NCBI GenBank assembly: GCA_000745135.1
Contig: JQNH01000001.1
Location: 1,426,001 to 1,490,000 of the forward strand
From: Rhizobiales bacterium YIM 77505
Lineage (GTDB): Bacteria; Pseudomonadota; Alphaproteobacteria; Rhizobiales; Beijerinckiaceae
Length of the DNA: 64,000 nt
Direction: 5' to 3'
This document shows positions 25,687-34,597 of this stretch, piece after piece. The notes below the pieces were generated by a model. It saw only the letters and a program-made list of their open reading frames with translations. It had not been told where the DNA came from and did not search any database. The translations under genes were made by a program, and so were the position numbers. Each line of letters starts with the position of its first letter. Positions within the stretch are counted from its first letter, which is position 1.

Positions 25687-27260
25687 GTCTCGCTGATCGG
25701 CCTCCCGGCGGCCTCCAGCAGGAGGCGCATCTCGGAGGCGTTTTCGTTCCCGGGGTCAAGTTCGAAGGCGACGCGCAATGCCTTGCGCTCCGGATAATGC
25801 CAAGTTCTCAATCCGTGAATGGTTCCGGGGCTCGTCGTGAGCACCGGTCGTATCTCCGCCGGCGCGCCGCCATTGAACACCTCGCCGCCGAAATCGACCA
25901 AAAAACGGCGGCGCCGTCCGGCTGAGCCCCGTCCGACGCGCGTCGACGTCACCGTCGCGAGAGGCGGGCGCTCGGGCGGGGTCCAACACCAGAACTGGCG
26001 GTAACTGAATGTCACCTCGGCACCGGCCGCCATCGGCACCCGCGGTCGCCAATAGGTGAGGATATTGTCGTGGATCTCGGCATCGCTTGGAATCTCAATG
26101 AGCTGTACGGTGCCCTGTCCCCACTCGCCGATCGGCTCGATCCACAAGCTCGGTCGGCGCTCCCAAAGCTGCCCATCGTCCTGGAAGGACGCATAGTCGC
26201 GGTCGCGCTGGAGGAGCCCGAAGCCCTGTGGATTACGGTCCAGGAAGGCGGAGATCTGCAGCGTCTCGGGATTCTGAAGGGGCCGCCATAGCCACTCATC
26301 GGACCCGTTCAACATCTGCAGCCCGCTCGATTTGTGAACAGCGGGGCGTGCATCGTCCACATTGCGGCGGTCGTTCGGTCCGAAGAAATAGCTCGAGCCC
26401 ATCCCGCCGAGCCCCACATGCTCCAGGCTGACACGGGGGAAGAGCGTGGTTTCCACATCCACGATAGTCGTGTCGCCGGGGCGGAAGGTCATGCGCACCG
26501 CCCCGCTCACGGACTCCGAGTCGATGAGGCCATGTACGACAAGCGCGTTCGTGCCCGCGACCGGCCGCTCGATCCAGAAGGCGCGAAAGAAGGGGAACTC
26601 CTCGCCGCGGGTCTCCGCCGGGCGCAGGGTGAGGGCGCGGGCGACAAGCCCGAAATTCTGTCCGCGCGCAATGGCCCGAAAGAAGCTCGCCCCCTGCACG
26701 ACGGCAAACTCCGCCGGCTGATCGCCCCAGCTGGTGGTGAAGAGGCGAAAGCCGGAATAGCCGAGGTCGCCGATGCCTGCGGGCAAATTCAGCCGGCCGA
26801 AGTCGAAGCGGTTGCGGTCGTAGGCCACCCGTCGCACCACCCCATCCTCGACCAGGAAAAGGGCGACGGGCGCAGAGAACAGAAAGCCGCGGTGCAGCGG
26901 CTCGACGACGAAGCCCCGGCTCTCTCCTGCCCAGATATACGCCGAAGGCAGGGCGCGGATACCGACATATTGCTCGTAATTGAGGTTGTTCAAGCCTTCC
27001 GGCAGGTCAGCCGGCACGGGCGCATAGGGCCGTCGGGAAACGGCCCGCGCCACCTCGACGACGGCCGCAGGCTCGAAGCGCTGCCCTTCCCCGAGAAGGC
27101 TTTGGACGAGAGATTGTGTCGGGGCTTGAGCATAGCTGCCGGGTGGCGCGACGATGGAAGCGGCCACGCCGCCCATCAGCCGCAACACGTCGCGGCGACG
27201 GAGGCTTCCACGCGCGGTCAAATCGAGAGGACCGGCAGATGCCGGTGCATGCTTCATCAT
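25662..27260 (-). CDS. mdoG: Glucans biosynthesis protein G, periplasmic
   Basis: 532 residues, the usual MdoG/OpgG size. The N-terminus has [20 protein letters not shown] followed by GSYAQA, a twin-arginine signal peptide, so the protein is exported folded. The mature part shows family segments [20 protein letters not shown]-like [14 protein letters not shown] and [11 protein letters not shown]. It works with MdoH on branching or release of periplasmic glucans. Two ATGs occur at 27260 and 27257, with no good Shine-Dalgarno sequence. A good housekeeping promoter lies upstream at 27314-27342. Confidence 0.93.
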   Translation of the reverse strand: MMKHAPASAGPLDLTARGSLRRRDVLRLMGGVAASIVAPPGSYAQAPTQSLVQSLLGEGQRFEPAAVVEVARAVSRRPYAPVPADLPEGLNNLNYEQYVGIRALPSAYIWAGESRGFVVEPLHRGFLFSAPVALFLVEDGVVRRVAYDRNRFDFGRLNLPAGIGDLGYSGFRLFTTSWGDQPAEFAVVQGASFFRAIARGQNFGLVARALTLRPAETRGEEFPFFRAFWIERPVAGTNALVVHGLIDSESVSGAVRMTFRPGDTTIVDVETTLFPRVSLEHVGLGGMGSSYFFGPNDRRNVDDARPAVHKSSGLQMLNGSDEWLWRPLQNPETLQISAFLDRNPQGFGLLQRDRDYASFQDDGQLWERRPSLWIEPIGEWGQGTVQLIEIPSDAEIHDNILTYWRPRVPMAAGAEVTFSYRQFWCWTPPERPPLATVTSTRVGRGSAGRRRRFLVDFGGEVFNGGAPAEIRPVLTTSPGTIHGLRTWHYPERKALRVAFELDPGNENASEMRLLLEAAGRPISETWLYRWTP

Positions 27261-27313
27261 TGAGGAGATGCATCAGAGGCCCGGCCGCAGGGCAACCTTG
27301 CCGCGGCGGGGGC

Positions 27314-27342
27314 ACTATAAGGCCCGTTCCGAGGGGGATCAA
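27314..27342 (-). promoter_or_regulatory. Sigma70-type promoter for mdoGH
   Basis: On the minus strand TTGATC (27342-27337) is followed after exactly 17 bases by TATAGT (27319-27314), both near consensus. Transcription would start near 27306, giving a leader of about 46 bases before the mdoG ATG. Confidence 0.6.
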
Positions 27343-27366
27343 TTTCTTCTGAAGGGGATCGCTTTC
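27334..27366 (+). repeat. Direct repeat GGGGATC-N2-TTTC, period 20
   Basis: GGGGATCAATTTC at 27334-27346 and GGGGATCGCTTTC at 27354-27366. The first copy overlaps the minus-strand -35 box of mdoG, so this could be an operator between mdoGH and glmU. No known regulator is recognised. Confidence 0.3.
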
Positions 27367-27459
27367 GAAAGCCTGCCCTTGTCGACCGATCAGAGGATGC
27401 CCGATTGCGAAAAGGGTGGAAGTGCTGGTAGGTGCCGGCCAAAGCTAGAGAGTGTTGAA

Positions 27460-28833
27460 ATGGCGCCCTCCGCCGATCCCATCGCTGTTCCTGCCCGCAC
27501 CTGCCTCGCCATCGTCCTTGCAGCGGGCGAGGGTACGCGCATGAAATCGGCCACGCCCAAGGTCCTGCACCATGTGGCCGGGCGCTCGCTCCTCGGGCAC
27601 GTCCTGCACACGGTTCAGGAGGCGGGCGCGTCGCGGCTTGCCGTGGTGGTGGGACCCGAACGGGCCGACGTTGCGGCCGCTGCCCGCATCGCGGCGCCGC
27701 CGGCAGAAATCTATACCCAGACTGAACGCCTGGGCACAGCGCACGCCGTCCTCGCGGCCCGGGAAGCCCTGGCGCGCAGCGCCGACGACGTCGTCATCGC
27801 CTTCGGTGACACGCCCCTTGTCACGGCGGAGACGTTCCGGCGGCTGCGTGCACCGCTCGCGCAGGGAGCCGCCGTGGCTGTCCTCGGCTTCGAGGCGAAG
27901 GATCCTACCGGCTACGGACGGCTGATCCGCCGGGATGGACGCCTGGTGGCGATCCGGGAGGAGCGCGATGCAAGCCCGGATGAGCGCGCGATCACGCTCG
28001 TCAACGGCGGCCTCATGGCCCTTCGGGGCGATCTGGCGCTTGGCATCCTGGAACGCATCAGGAACCACAACGCCAAGGGCGAATATTACCTCACCGATGC
28101 GGTCGAGATCGCAGGCGCAGAGCACGAGGTAGCGGTGGTTATCGCTGATGAGGAGGAGGTGCTCGGCATCAACGACCGGGCTCAGCTTGCCGCCGCCGAG
28201 CGCGTGTTCCAGGCGCGGCTGCGGCGCCGCTTCCTTGCAGATGGCGTCACCTTGGTCGCGCCCGAAACGGTTTTCTTCAGTTTCGATACGATCCTCAGCC
28301 GCGACGTCCTGGTGGAGCCCTATGTGGTCTTCGGACCCGGCGTGGTGGTGGAGGAGGGCGCCGTGATCCACGCCTTCTCCCACCTCGAGGGGGCGCGCGT
28401 CGCCAAGGGCGCGAGCGTGGGCCCTTATGCGCGCCTCCGGCCTGGGGCCGCACTCGGGGAGAAGGCGCGGATCGGCAATTTCGTGGAGATCAAGAACGCA
28501 ACCCTCGGCGCAGGCGTGAAGGTCAACCACCTGTCCTATGTAGGGGACGCCAGCGTGGGCGAGGGGAGCAACATCGGGGCCGGCACGATCACGTGCAACT
28601 ACGACGGCTTCGCCAAGCATCGCACGGTGATCGGCAAGGGCGCCTTCATCGGCACCAACTCGTCGCTTGTCGCGCCGGTCAGGATCGGTGACAACGCCTA
28701 TGTCGGCTCGGGGTCGGTGATCACGCACGATGTCCCGGCCGACGCCCTGGCCCTTGGCCGGGGTCGCCAGGCCATCAAGGAAGGCTGGGCACCCGCCTTC
28801 CGGGCCAGGGCCACGGCGGCGAAGAAAGATTAA
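27460..28833 (+). CDS. glmU: Bifunctional UDP-N-acetylglucosamine pyrophosphorylase / glucosamine-1-phosphate acetyltransferase
   Basis: 457 residues. It acetylates glucosamine-1-phosphate and transfers UMP to give UDP-GlcNAc for peptidoglycan and lipopolysaccharide. The N-terminal uridyltransferase has [20 protein letters not shown] (residues about 17-36), then [10 protein letters not shown] and GDTPLV. The C-terminal half is a left-handed beta-helix of hexapeptide repeats with GNFVEIKNA and the active-site NYDG region. The start ATG at 27460 is preceded by only a weak AGAGAG; the open frame upstream is ignored because it has no family resemblance. glmS follows after 119 bases. Confidence 0.93.
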   Translation: MAPSADPIAVPARTCLAIVLAAGEGTRMKSATPKVLHHVAGRSLLGHVLHTVQEAGASRLAVVVGPERADVAAAARIAAPPAEIYTQTERLGTAHAVLAAREALARSADDVVIAFGDTPLVTAETFRRLRAPLAQGAAVAVLGFEAKDPTGYGRLIRRDGRLVAIREERDASPDERAITLVNGGLMALRGDLALGILERIRNHNAKGEYYLTDAVEIAGAEHEVAVVIADEEEVLGINDRAQLAAAERVFQARLRRRFLADGVTLVAPETVFFSFDTILSRDVLVEPYVVFGPGVVVEEGAVIHAFSHLEGARVAKGASVGPYARLRPGAALGEKARIGNFVEIKNATLGAGVKVNHLSYVGDASVGEGSNIGAGTITCNYDGFAKHRTVIGKGAFIGTNSSLVAPVRIGDNAYVGSGSVITHDVPADALALGRGRQAIKEGWAPAFRARATAAKKD

Positions 28834-28952
28834 GACAGATCACTTAAGTCCTTGTGAAAGAAACAGTAACGTGAGTTGATTTGCTGACCGACGGCCCTGC
28901 TCGCTAAACGGGAACCGGGGACCGTCTCAATAACGCTCTTGGGTCGCAGCAC

Positions 28953-30779
28953 ATGTGCGGAATCGTCGGAATACTGGGACAGTCGGCCGTCGCGTCACAG
29001 ATCGTCGACGCTCTCAAGCGCTTGGAATACCGCGGTTACGATTCGGCGGGCGTTGCGACCTTAGAACATGGCCGGCTTGAACGCCGGCGAGCGGAGGGCA
29101 AGCTTCGCAATCTTGAGGCAAAGCTCGCCCGATCTCCCCTATCCGGGCTGATCGGCATCGGACACACCCGCTGGGCGACCCACGGCAAGCCCAACGAGAT
29201 CAACGCTCACCCGCATGCGACCGACAAGTTGGCGGTCGTCCACAATGGCATCATCGAGAATTTCCGCGAGCTCAAGTCGGAGCTTGAAGCGGCCGGCGTG
29301 GTCTTCGAGACCGAAACCGATACCGAAGTGGTGGCTCAGCTTGTCACGCACGAGATGCGGCAGGGCCGGTCTCCCATCGAGGCGGTTGCGGTCACGCTGC
29401 CGCGCCTGCGCGGCGCGTTCGCGCTGGCCTTTCTCTTCGCTGGAGAAGAAGATCTGTTGATCGGCGCCCGCCACGGCGCGCCGCTGGCCATCGGCTATGG
29501 CCAGGGTGAGATGTTTCTCGGCTCGGACGCCCTCGCGCTGGCTCCCTTCACGGAAGAGGTCACTTATCTCGAGGATGGCGACTGGGCCATTCTCTCCCGG
29601 AGCGGCGCCGGGATACGGGACGCCTCAGGCTGCCCCGTCGAGCGCCCGCGCCAGAGGGTGCCCGCAGGCAGCCTGGTCGCCGAGAAGGGCAATCACCGCC
29701 ACTTCATGGCCAAGGAGATCTACGAGCAGCCGGAGGTCGTCGGCCGCACGCTCGCCCACTACATCGATCTCGCATCGAGCCGGGTGAGGCTGCCCATGGA
29801 GGCTCCCTTCGACTTCGGGAAGCTGAGGCGGCTGTCCATCTCGGCCTGCGGCACGGCCTATTACGCGGGGCTCATCGGCAAATACTGGTTCGAGCGGCTG
29901 GCGCGGCTACCCGTGGAGATCGACGTCGCCTCTGAGTTCCGCTATCGGGAACCCCCTCTCGAAGGAGGCGAGCTCGCCCTCTTCGTCTCTCAGTCCGGAG
30001 AGACGGCCGACACCTTGGCATCGTTGCGCTACGCCAAGGCGCAAGGCCAGCACGTCCTTTCCATTGTCAACGTCCCGAGCTCGACCATCGCGCGCGAAAG
30101 CACCCTCGTCGCTCCGACGCTCGCGGGACCTGAGATCGGCGTCGCCTCCACCAAGGCCTTCACCTGCCAACTGTCGGTTCTCCTGTCGCTGGCCATGGCG
30201 GCCGGGCGGGCACGCAGGACGCTGTCCGAGGAGCACGAACGAGAGCTCGTGAACGCCCTGATCGCGCTGCCGGGCCTGATGGCTGACGCCCTCAAGCTGG
30301 AGCACCGGATCGAGGCCCTCAACCGGGACCTCGCCAAGGCGTCGGACGTCCTCTATCTCGGTCGCGGCACGTCCTATCCGCTCGCCCTGGAAGGGGCGCT
30401 CAAGCTCAAGGAAATCTCCTACATTCACGCGGAGGGCTATGCAGCCGGCGAGCTCAAGCACGGGCCGATTGCCTTGATCGACGAGGACATGCCGGTCATC
30501 GTCATCGCTCCCCATGACCATCTCTTCGAGAAGACCATCTCCAACATGCAGGAGGTGGCTGCGCGCGGTGGGCGGATCATCCTCATCACCGACGAGCGGG
30601 GCGCGGCCGAGGCGGGCATCGCGACCGTCGCCACCGTCGTCATGCCAACGGTCCACCCGGTGGTGGCGCCCATCCTCTATGCACTCCCGGTCCAGCTCAT
30701 CGCCTACCACACGGCGGTCTTCATGGGGAAAGACGTCGATCAGCCGCGCAACCTGGCCAAGTCCGTGACCGTCGAATAG
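28953..30779 (+). CDS. glmS: Glutamine--fructose-6-phosphate aminotransferase (isomerising)
   Basis: 608 residues, standard length. After removal of Met the N-terminal cysteine of MCGIVGILG is the glutaminase nucleophile. The glutaminase domain shows GIGHTRWATHG and HNGIIENF. Two sugar-isomerase (SIS) domains follow, with SACGTAYYAG and SQSGETADTLASLR in the first and GRGTSYPLALEGALKLKEIS in the second; the C-terminus NLAKSVTVE is canonical. It makes glucosamine-6-phosphate, feeding GlmU in the gene just upstream. I see no glmS ribozyme in the leader. Confidence 0.96.
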   Translation: MCGIVGILGQSAVASQIVDALKRLEYRGYDSAGVATLEHGRLERRRAEGKLRNLEAKLARSPLSGLIGIGHTRWATHGKPNEINAHPHATDKLAVVHNGIIENFRELKSELEAAGVVFETETDTEVVAQLVTHEMRQGRSPIEAVAVTLPRLRGAFALAFLFAGEEDLLIGARHGAPLAIGYGQGEMFLGSDALALAPFTEEVTYLEDGDWAILSRSGAGIRDASGCPVERPRQRVPAGSLVAEKGNHRHFMAKEIYEQPEVVGRTLAHYIDLASSRVRLPMEAPFDFGKLRRLSISACGTAYYAGLIGKYWFERLARLPVEIDVASEFRYREPPLEGGELALFVSQSGETADTLASLRYAKAQGQHVLSIVNVPSSTIARESTLVAPTLAGPEIGVASTKAFTCQLSVLLSLAMAAGRARRTLSEEHERELVNALIALPGLMADALKLEHRIEALNRDLAKASDVLYLGRGTSYPLALEGALKLKEISYIHAEGYAAGELKHGPIALIDEDMPVIVIAPHDHLFEKTISNMQEVAARGGRIILITDERGAAEAGIATVATVVMPTVHPVVAPILYALPVQLIAYHTAVFMGKDVDQPRNLAKSVTVE

Positions 30780-30784
30780 GCACG

Positions 30785-31204
30785 TCATCGATCTGGCCGG
30801 GAGATGATGTAGGCCGCAACGGCGAGCATCATCCCGCCAGCCAAGGCCGCCACAAGGACCGATGCGCCCGTGAGAAGGAGCATGGCGTAGCTGGCGGCCA
30901 TGCTGAGACAGGCGATCCATTTGGCAAAGCGGGGGATGGCGCCCCGGCGCCGCCAGGCGCGCACGGGCGGGCCAAACCGCGGGTGGTTGAGGAGCCAAGC
31001 TTCGAAGCGGGGCGACGATCGCGCAAAGGACGCGGCAGCCAGGATCAGCAGCGGTGTGCCGGGCAGCCCGGGCAGTACGAGCCCGACGGCACCCAGAGCG
31101 AGGAAGAGAAGGCCAGCCAGGAACAGGACCCTGCGTTTGAAGCGCTCGCGGGCCGAGGCCCGCTCGGGGGTGGTGAACGGTGGGGCCGGTTCGTTTCTCC
31201 TCAC
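30785..31204 (-). CDS. DUF454 (YbaN) family inner-membrane protein
   Basis: 139 residues. The family stretch GLLFLALGAVGLVLPGLPGTPLLILAAASFARSS, quoted only in outline, is present as GAVGLVLPGLPGTPLLILAA followed by FARSSPRFEAWLLNHPRFG, and two further helices near the C-terminus. The function of the family is unknown. The GTG at 31204 has GGAG five bases upstream. Its stop is only six bases from the glmS stop on the opposite strand. Confidence 0.8.
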   Translation of the reverse strand: MRRNEPAPPFTTPERASARERFKRRVLFLAGLLFLALGAVGLVLPGLPGTPLLILAAASFARSSPRFEAWLLNHPRFGPPVRAWRRRGAIPRFAKWIACLSMAASYAMLLLTGASVLVAALAGGMMLAVAAYIISRPDR

Positions 31205-31297
31205 GGCAGCTCCATCCCGCGGCCGAGGCTCTCTTGAGCCCCGCCCAGCACGCGCTAAGCTCTTGCTTGACGGCCAAATCTGGCCAAAGCCTGTCTC

Positions 31298-32053
31298 ATG
31301 AGCGACACCGAGCGATCGACGGCGCAGAATCCTTCAGCGGGTCAAGCCCAGGCCGGCAGCCACCATCTGCTGAGTGCACGGGCAAGGTTGCGCAACTATT
31401 TCCTGACCGGCCTCATCGTCGCCGGGCCGCTGGCTATTACGCTTTACATCACCTGGTGGTTCGTGACCCTGGTGGATGGCTGGGTGAAGCCGCTCGTGCC
31501 CGCAGCCTATCTGCCGGATACCTATCTGCCCTTTGCCATTCCAGGCATCGGGCTCCTCATCGCGCTGCTCGGGCTGACGATGCTCGGGTTCTTGACCGCA
31601 AACCTCGTCGGCAAATCGCTCGTCAATCTGGGCGAGGTGATGCTCGAGCGGATGCCCGTGATTCGAGGCCTCTACAAGGGTGTCAAGCAGATCTTCGAGA
31701 CCGTGTTCAAACAGGACGGCCACAGCTTCCGCCGCGTCGGGCTGATCGAGTGGCCAGGCGAGGGACTGTGGTCGCTGTGCTTCATCACGGAATCGGCGAA
31801 GGGGGCGCTGGCCGAGGCGCTTCCCGAAGGCGACCATCTCTGCGTCTTCGTGCCCTGCACGCCCAACCCCACGACGGGTTACCTGGTGGTCATGGAGCGC
31901 TCTCGCGTGAAGGAGGTCGAGCTTTCCACCGATGACGCCTTCAAGCTCCTGATGTCCATGGGCATCATTCAGCCTGAAACCCGCGCTGGACCGCTTCCCG
32001 GAGTGCCGCGACTGGCAGGCGCGCCGCCCGCCAAACCGACCATTGCCGCCTGA
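31298..32053 (+). CDS. DUF502 family membrane protein
   Basis: 251 residues. Two membrane helices near the N-terminus (YFLTGLIVAGPLAITLYIT and IPGIGLLIALLGLTMLGF) are followed by a soluble domain with the conserved IYKG-like RGLYKGVKQIFETVF and FVPCTPNPTTGYL. These are characteristic of the DUF502 family, whose role is unknown. The gene is convergent with recG, leaving a single base between the stops. Confidence 0.85.
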   Translation: MSDTERSTAQNPSAGQAQAGSHHLLSARARLRNYFLTGLIVAGPLAITLYITWWFVTLVDGWVKPLVPAAYLPDTYLPFAIPGIGLLIALLGLTMLGFLTANLVGKSLVNLGEVMLERMPVIRGLYKGVKQIFETVFKQDGHSFRRVGLIEWPGEGLWSLCFITESAKGALAEALPEGDHLCVFVPCTPNPTTGYLVVMERSRVKEVELSTDDAFKLLMSMGIIQPETRAGPLPGVPRLAGAPPAKPTIAA

Positions 32054-32054
32054 T

Positions 32055-34175
32055 TCAGCCGGCGCCGAGGAGCTTCACCGCGGCGTCCCGCTCGAACAGG
32101 TAGAGCAGGATCCTGAGTGCCTGGCCGCGTTCGCTCAAGAGGCCGGGATCCTGCTCGACGATGAGCCTGGCGTCGTCGCGCGCGGCGCCCAGAAGATCCC
32201 CATCGACCTCCATCCGCGCGAGCCGGAAGCCAGGCAACCCTGATTGCCGGGTTCCGAGCACTTCGCCCTCGCCGCGAAGACGCAGATCCTCCTCGGCAAT
32301 GCGGAATCCGTCGTCAGTTTGGCGCATCATCTCGAGGCGGGCCTTGGCCATCGCCCCGAGCGGCCCCTTGTACAGGAGAAGGCAGGTGGAGGGCCGCTCG
32401 CCGCGCCCGATTCGGCCGCGAAGCTGATGGAGCTGGGCCAACCCGAAGCGCTCGGCGTGCTCCACGATCATGATGGTCGCCTCGGGGACATCGACACCGA
32501 CCTCCACGACGGTGGTGGAGACGAGGATCTTGGTTTCACCCGCGGCAAAGCGCTCCATGGCCGCGTCCTTGTCGCGGCCGCTCAGCTTGCCATGCACGAG
32601 GCCGACCACATCGCCGAAGATCGCCCGCAGCTCCGCGTAGCGCTCCTCCGCCGCAGCAAGATCGACCGTTTCCGATTCGGCCACCAGAGGACAGATCCAA
32701 TAGACACGATCGTCGGCGGCAATGGCCCGGCCGATCGCGGCGATCACCTCCCCGATCCGTTCGCTCGAGACGAGCCGGGTCGTCACCGGTTGCCGGCCGG
32801 GCGGCTTCTCATCGAGCACCGACACGTCCATGTCGCCGAAATAGGTGAGGGCGAGCGTCCGCGGGATGGGCGTCGCGGTCATGACCAGGACATCCACGGC
32901 ATCGCCCTTGCCGCCGAGAGCAAGGCGTTGATGCACCCCGAACCGGTGCTGCTCGTCCACGACCGCGAGACCGAGGTCGCGGAACTCAACGTCTTCCTGG
33001 AACAGGGCGTGGGTGCCGATCGCGATGTTGATGGCGCCCTCGGCCAGACCCATCAAAACCCGCCGGCGCTCGGCGCCCCGGTCGCGTCCGGTAATGAGGG
33101 CGACCCGCAATCCGGCCTTCCGCACCAGCGGCTCGATGCGCTCGAAATGCTGGCGGGCGAGGATCTCGGTCGGTGCCATGAGCGCTGCCTGGCGGCCGAC
33201 CTCGATGGCGCTTGCCATCGCCAGTAGCGCGACTGCGGTCTTGCCGGAGCCCACGTCCCCCTGGACGAGACGCAGCATGCGCCTGTCGGATTTGAGGTCG
33301 CGCCGAATGTCGTCGATGGCGCGGCGCTGCGCGCCGGTGAGCTCAAAGGGCAGCGCCGCTTCGAGCCGCGCGACGAGCGTCCCGTCGCCCGCATTGACGC
33401 GGCCAGGCTGGCGCCGCATGCGAATGCGGACCAAAGCGAGGGCGAGTTGGGAAGCCAGCAACTCGTCATAGGCGAGGCGCCGCCGGGCGGGGCTTGCGGC
33501 CGTGGCCTCGGGAGTGGCGTCTGCCGCGCTTGCCGGCCGATGCAGCAGGCGCAGGGCCGCGCCGAACGCGGGAAACCGATTGCGCTCGCGCCATCGGGCG
33601 TCCTGCCATTCGGGCAGGTCGGGCACGCGCTCGAGCGCAGCCGCAACGAACCTGCCCAAGACCCGTGAGGTCAGGCCCTCCGTCAGCCCATAGACCGGTT
33701 CAACCGCGGGCAGGTCCGCCAGGCCGCCTTCGTCGAGGATGCGATCGGGATGGACCATCTGCCGGTGCCCGTCCCAAAGTTCGAGCTTGCCCGAAACGTA
33801 ACGGCGCCCCCCGACGGGCAAGAGCTTCTCCATACGGGAGCGCTGGGCATGGAAGAAGACGAGGGTCACGTCACCCGTCTCGTCCTCAAGGAGAACCTTG
33901 TAGGGCGCACGGCTTCGCCCGGGCGGCGGCGGGCGATGCGCCGCCACTGTCCCACCGATCGTCACGATCTCGCCAATCGGCGCTTTGGCGATCGAACCCG
34001 TCAGGTTTCGGGCAATGCCGCCCTGGGGCAGATGGAGCAGAAGGTCGATGACCCGCGCCGGGCGCCCAGGCTCGCCCAGGAGACGGTCGAGGAGGGTCTC
34101 GATCTTCGGGCCGACCCCTGGGAGTGAAGAGGCTGGCGCAAACAGCGGATCGAGAACCGAGGGACGCAGGGGCAT
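32055..34175 (-). CDS. recG: ATP-dependent DNA helicase RecG
   Basis: 706 residues. It unwinds branched DNA at stalled replication forks and recombination intermediates. An N-terminal wedge/OB region precedes the helicase core with GDVGSGKTAVALLAM (motif I), DEQHRFG (motif II), TATPIPRTLALTYFGDMDVS (motif III region) and QLRGRIGRG (motif VI). The start ATG at 34175 begins MPLRPSVLDPLFAPASSLPG, which fits the family; the frame upstream is not conserved in type. It is divergent from sdhE across an 80-base promoter region with a CTATATAG palindrome. Confidence 0.94.
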   Translation of the reverse strand: MPLRPSVLDPLFAPASSLPGVGPKIETLLDRLLGEPGRPARVIDLLLHLPQGGIARNLTGSIAKAPIGEIVTIGGTVAAHRPPPPGRSRAPYKVLLEDETGDVTLVFFHAQRSRMEKLLPVGGRRYVSGKLELWDGHRQMVHPDRILDEGGLADLPAVEPVYGLTEGLTSRVLGRFVAAALERVPDLPEWQDARWRERNRFPAFGAALRLLHRPASAADATPEATAASPARRRLAYDELLASQLALALVRIRMRRQPGRVNAGDGTLVARLEAALPFELTGAQRRAIDDIRRDLKSDRRMLRLVQGDVGSGKTAVALLAMASAIEVGRQAALMAPTEILARQHFERIEPLVRKAGLRVALITGRDRGAERRRVLMGLAEGAINIAIGTHALFQEDVEFRDLGLAVVDEQHRFGVHQRLALGGKGDAVDVLVMTATPIPRTLALTYFGDMDVSVLDEKPPGRQPVTTRLVSSERIGEVIAAIGRAIAADDRVYWICPLVAESETVDLAAAEERYAELRAIFGDVVGLVHGKLSGRDKDAAMERFAAGETKILVSTTVVEVGVDVPEATIMIVEHAERFGLAQLHQLRGRIGRGERPSTCLLLYKGPLGAMAKARLEMMRQTDDGFRIAEEDLRLRGEGEVLGTRQSGLPGFRLARMEVDGDLLGAARDDARLIVEQDPGLLSERGQALRILLYLFERDAAVKLLGAG

Positions 34176-34209
34176 GCGGGCCGGGCATCTGGCGCTGACG
34201 GGGTCGCCG

Positions 34210-34217
34210 CTATATAG
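34210..34217. promoter_or_regulatory. Palindromic CTATATAG between recG and sdhE
   Basis: An eight-base palindrome midway in the 80-base divergent region. It reads as a -10-like element in both directions. No convincing -35 box was seen, so this is tentative. Confidence 0.3.
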
Positions 34218-34255
34218 GCCGCCAGCCACGGGCAGCGAAACCGGGAGCGAAGGGA

Positions 34256-34549
34256 ATGAGCGGCTCAATGCGCACCAGCGCCGATCTCGACCCGCGGCGT
34301 CGCCGCGCCCTGTTCCGCGCCTGGCACCGCGGCATCCGGGAGATGGACCTCATTCTCGGCCGCTTCGCCGATGTCGAGATCGCCACCATGTCGGAGAGCG
34401 ATCTTGCCGATTTCGAGCGCCTGATCGAAGTGCCCGACCCGGATCTGTTCGGCTGGATCGCCAAAGGCGGCGCGCCGGCTGCATTCGACACGCCCGTGTT
34501 CCAGCGGCTGCGGCGCTTCCATGCCCACGAAACTCCGCTCCATTCCTGA
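34256..34549 (+). CDS. sdhE: Succinate dehydrogenase assembly factor SdhE (FAD assembly)
   Basis: 97 residues. SdhE helps covalent FAD attachment to the SdhA flavoprotein. The signature RGxxE is present as RGIREMDLILGRF (R25, G26, E29), followed by the acidic helix FERLIEVPDPDLFGWI. The start ATG at 34256 has GGGAG eight bases upstream. The recG-sdhE-mfd order is common in alphaproteobacteria. Confidence 0.9.
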   Translation: MSGSMRTSADLDPRRRRALFRAWHRGIREMDLILGRFADVEIATMSESDLADFERLIEVPDPDLFGWIAKGGAPAAFDTPVFQRLRRFHAHETPLHS

Positions 34550-34597
34550 ACCGGGCCCTGCTCGGACGCGTTCTTGTCATTTAGCCAAGCCTCTTCC

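Noticed and set aside
28834-28952. glmS ribozyme or riboswitch in the glmU-glmS gap
   Set aside because: The gap is too short and none of the ribozyme core elements was seen.
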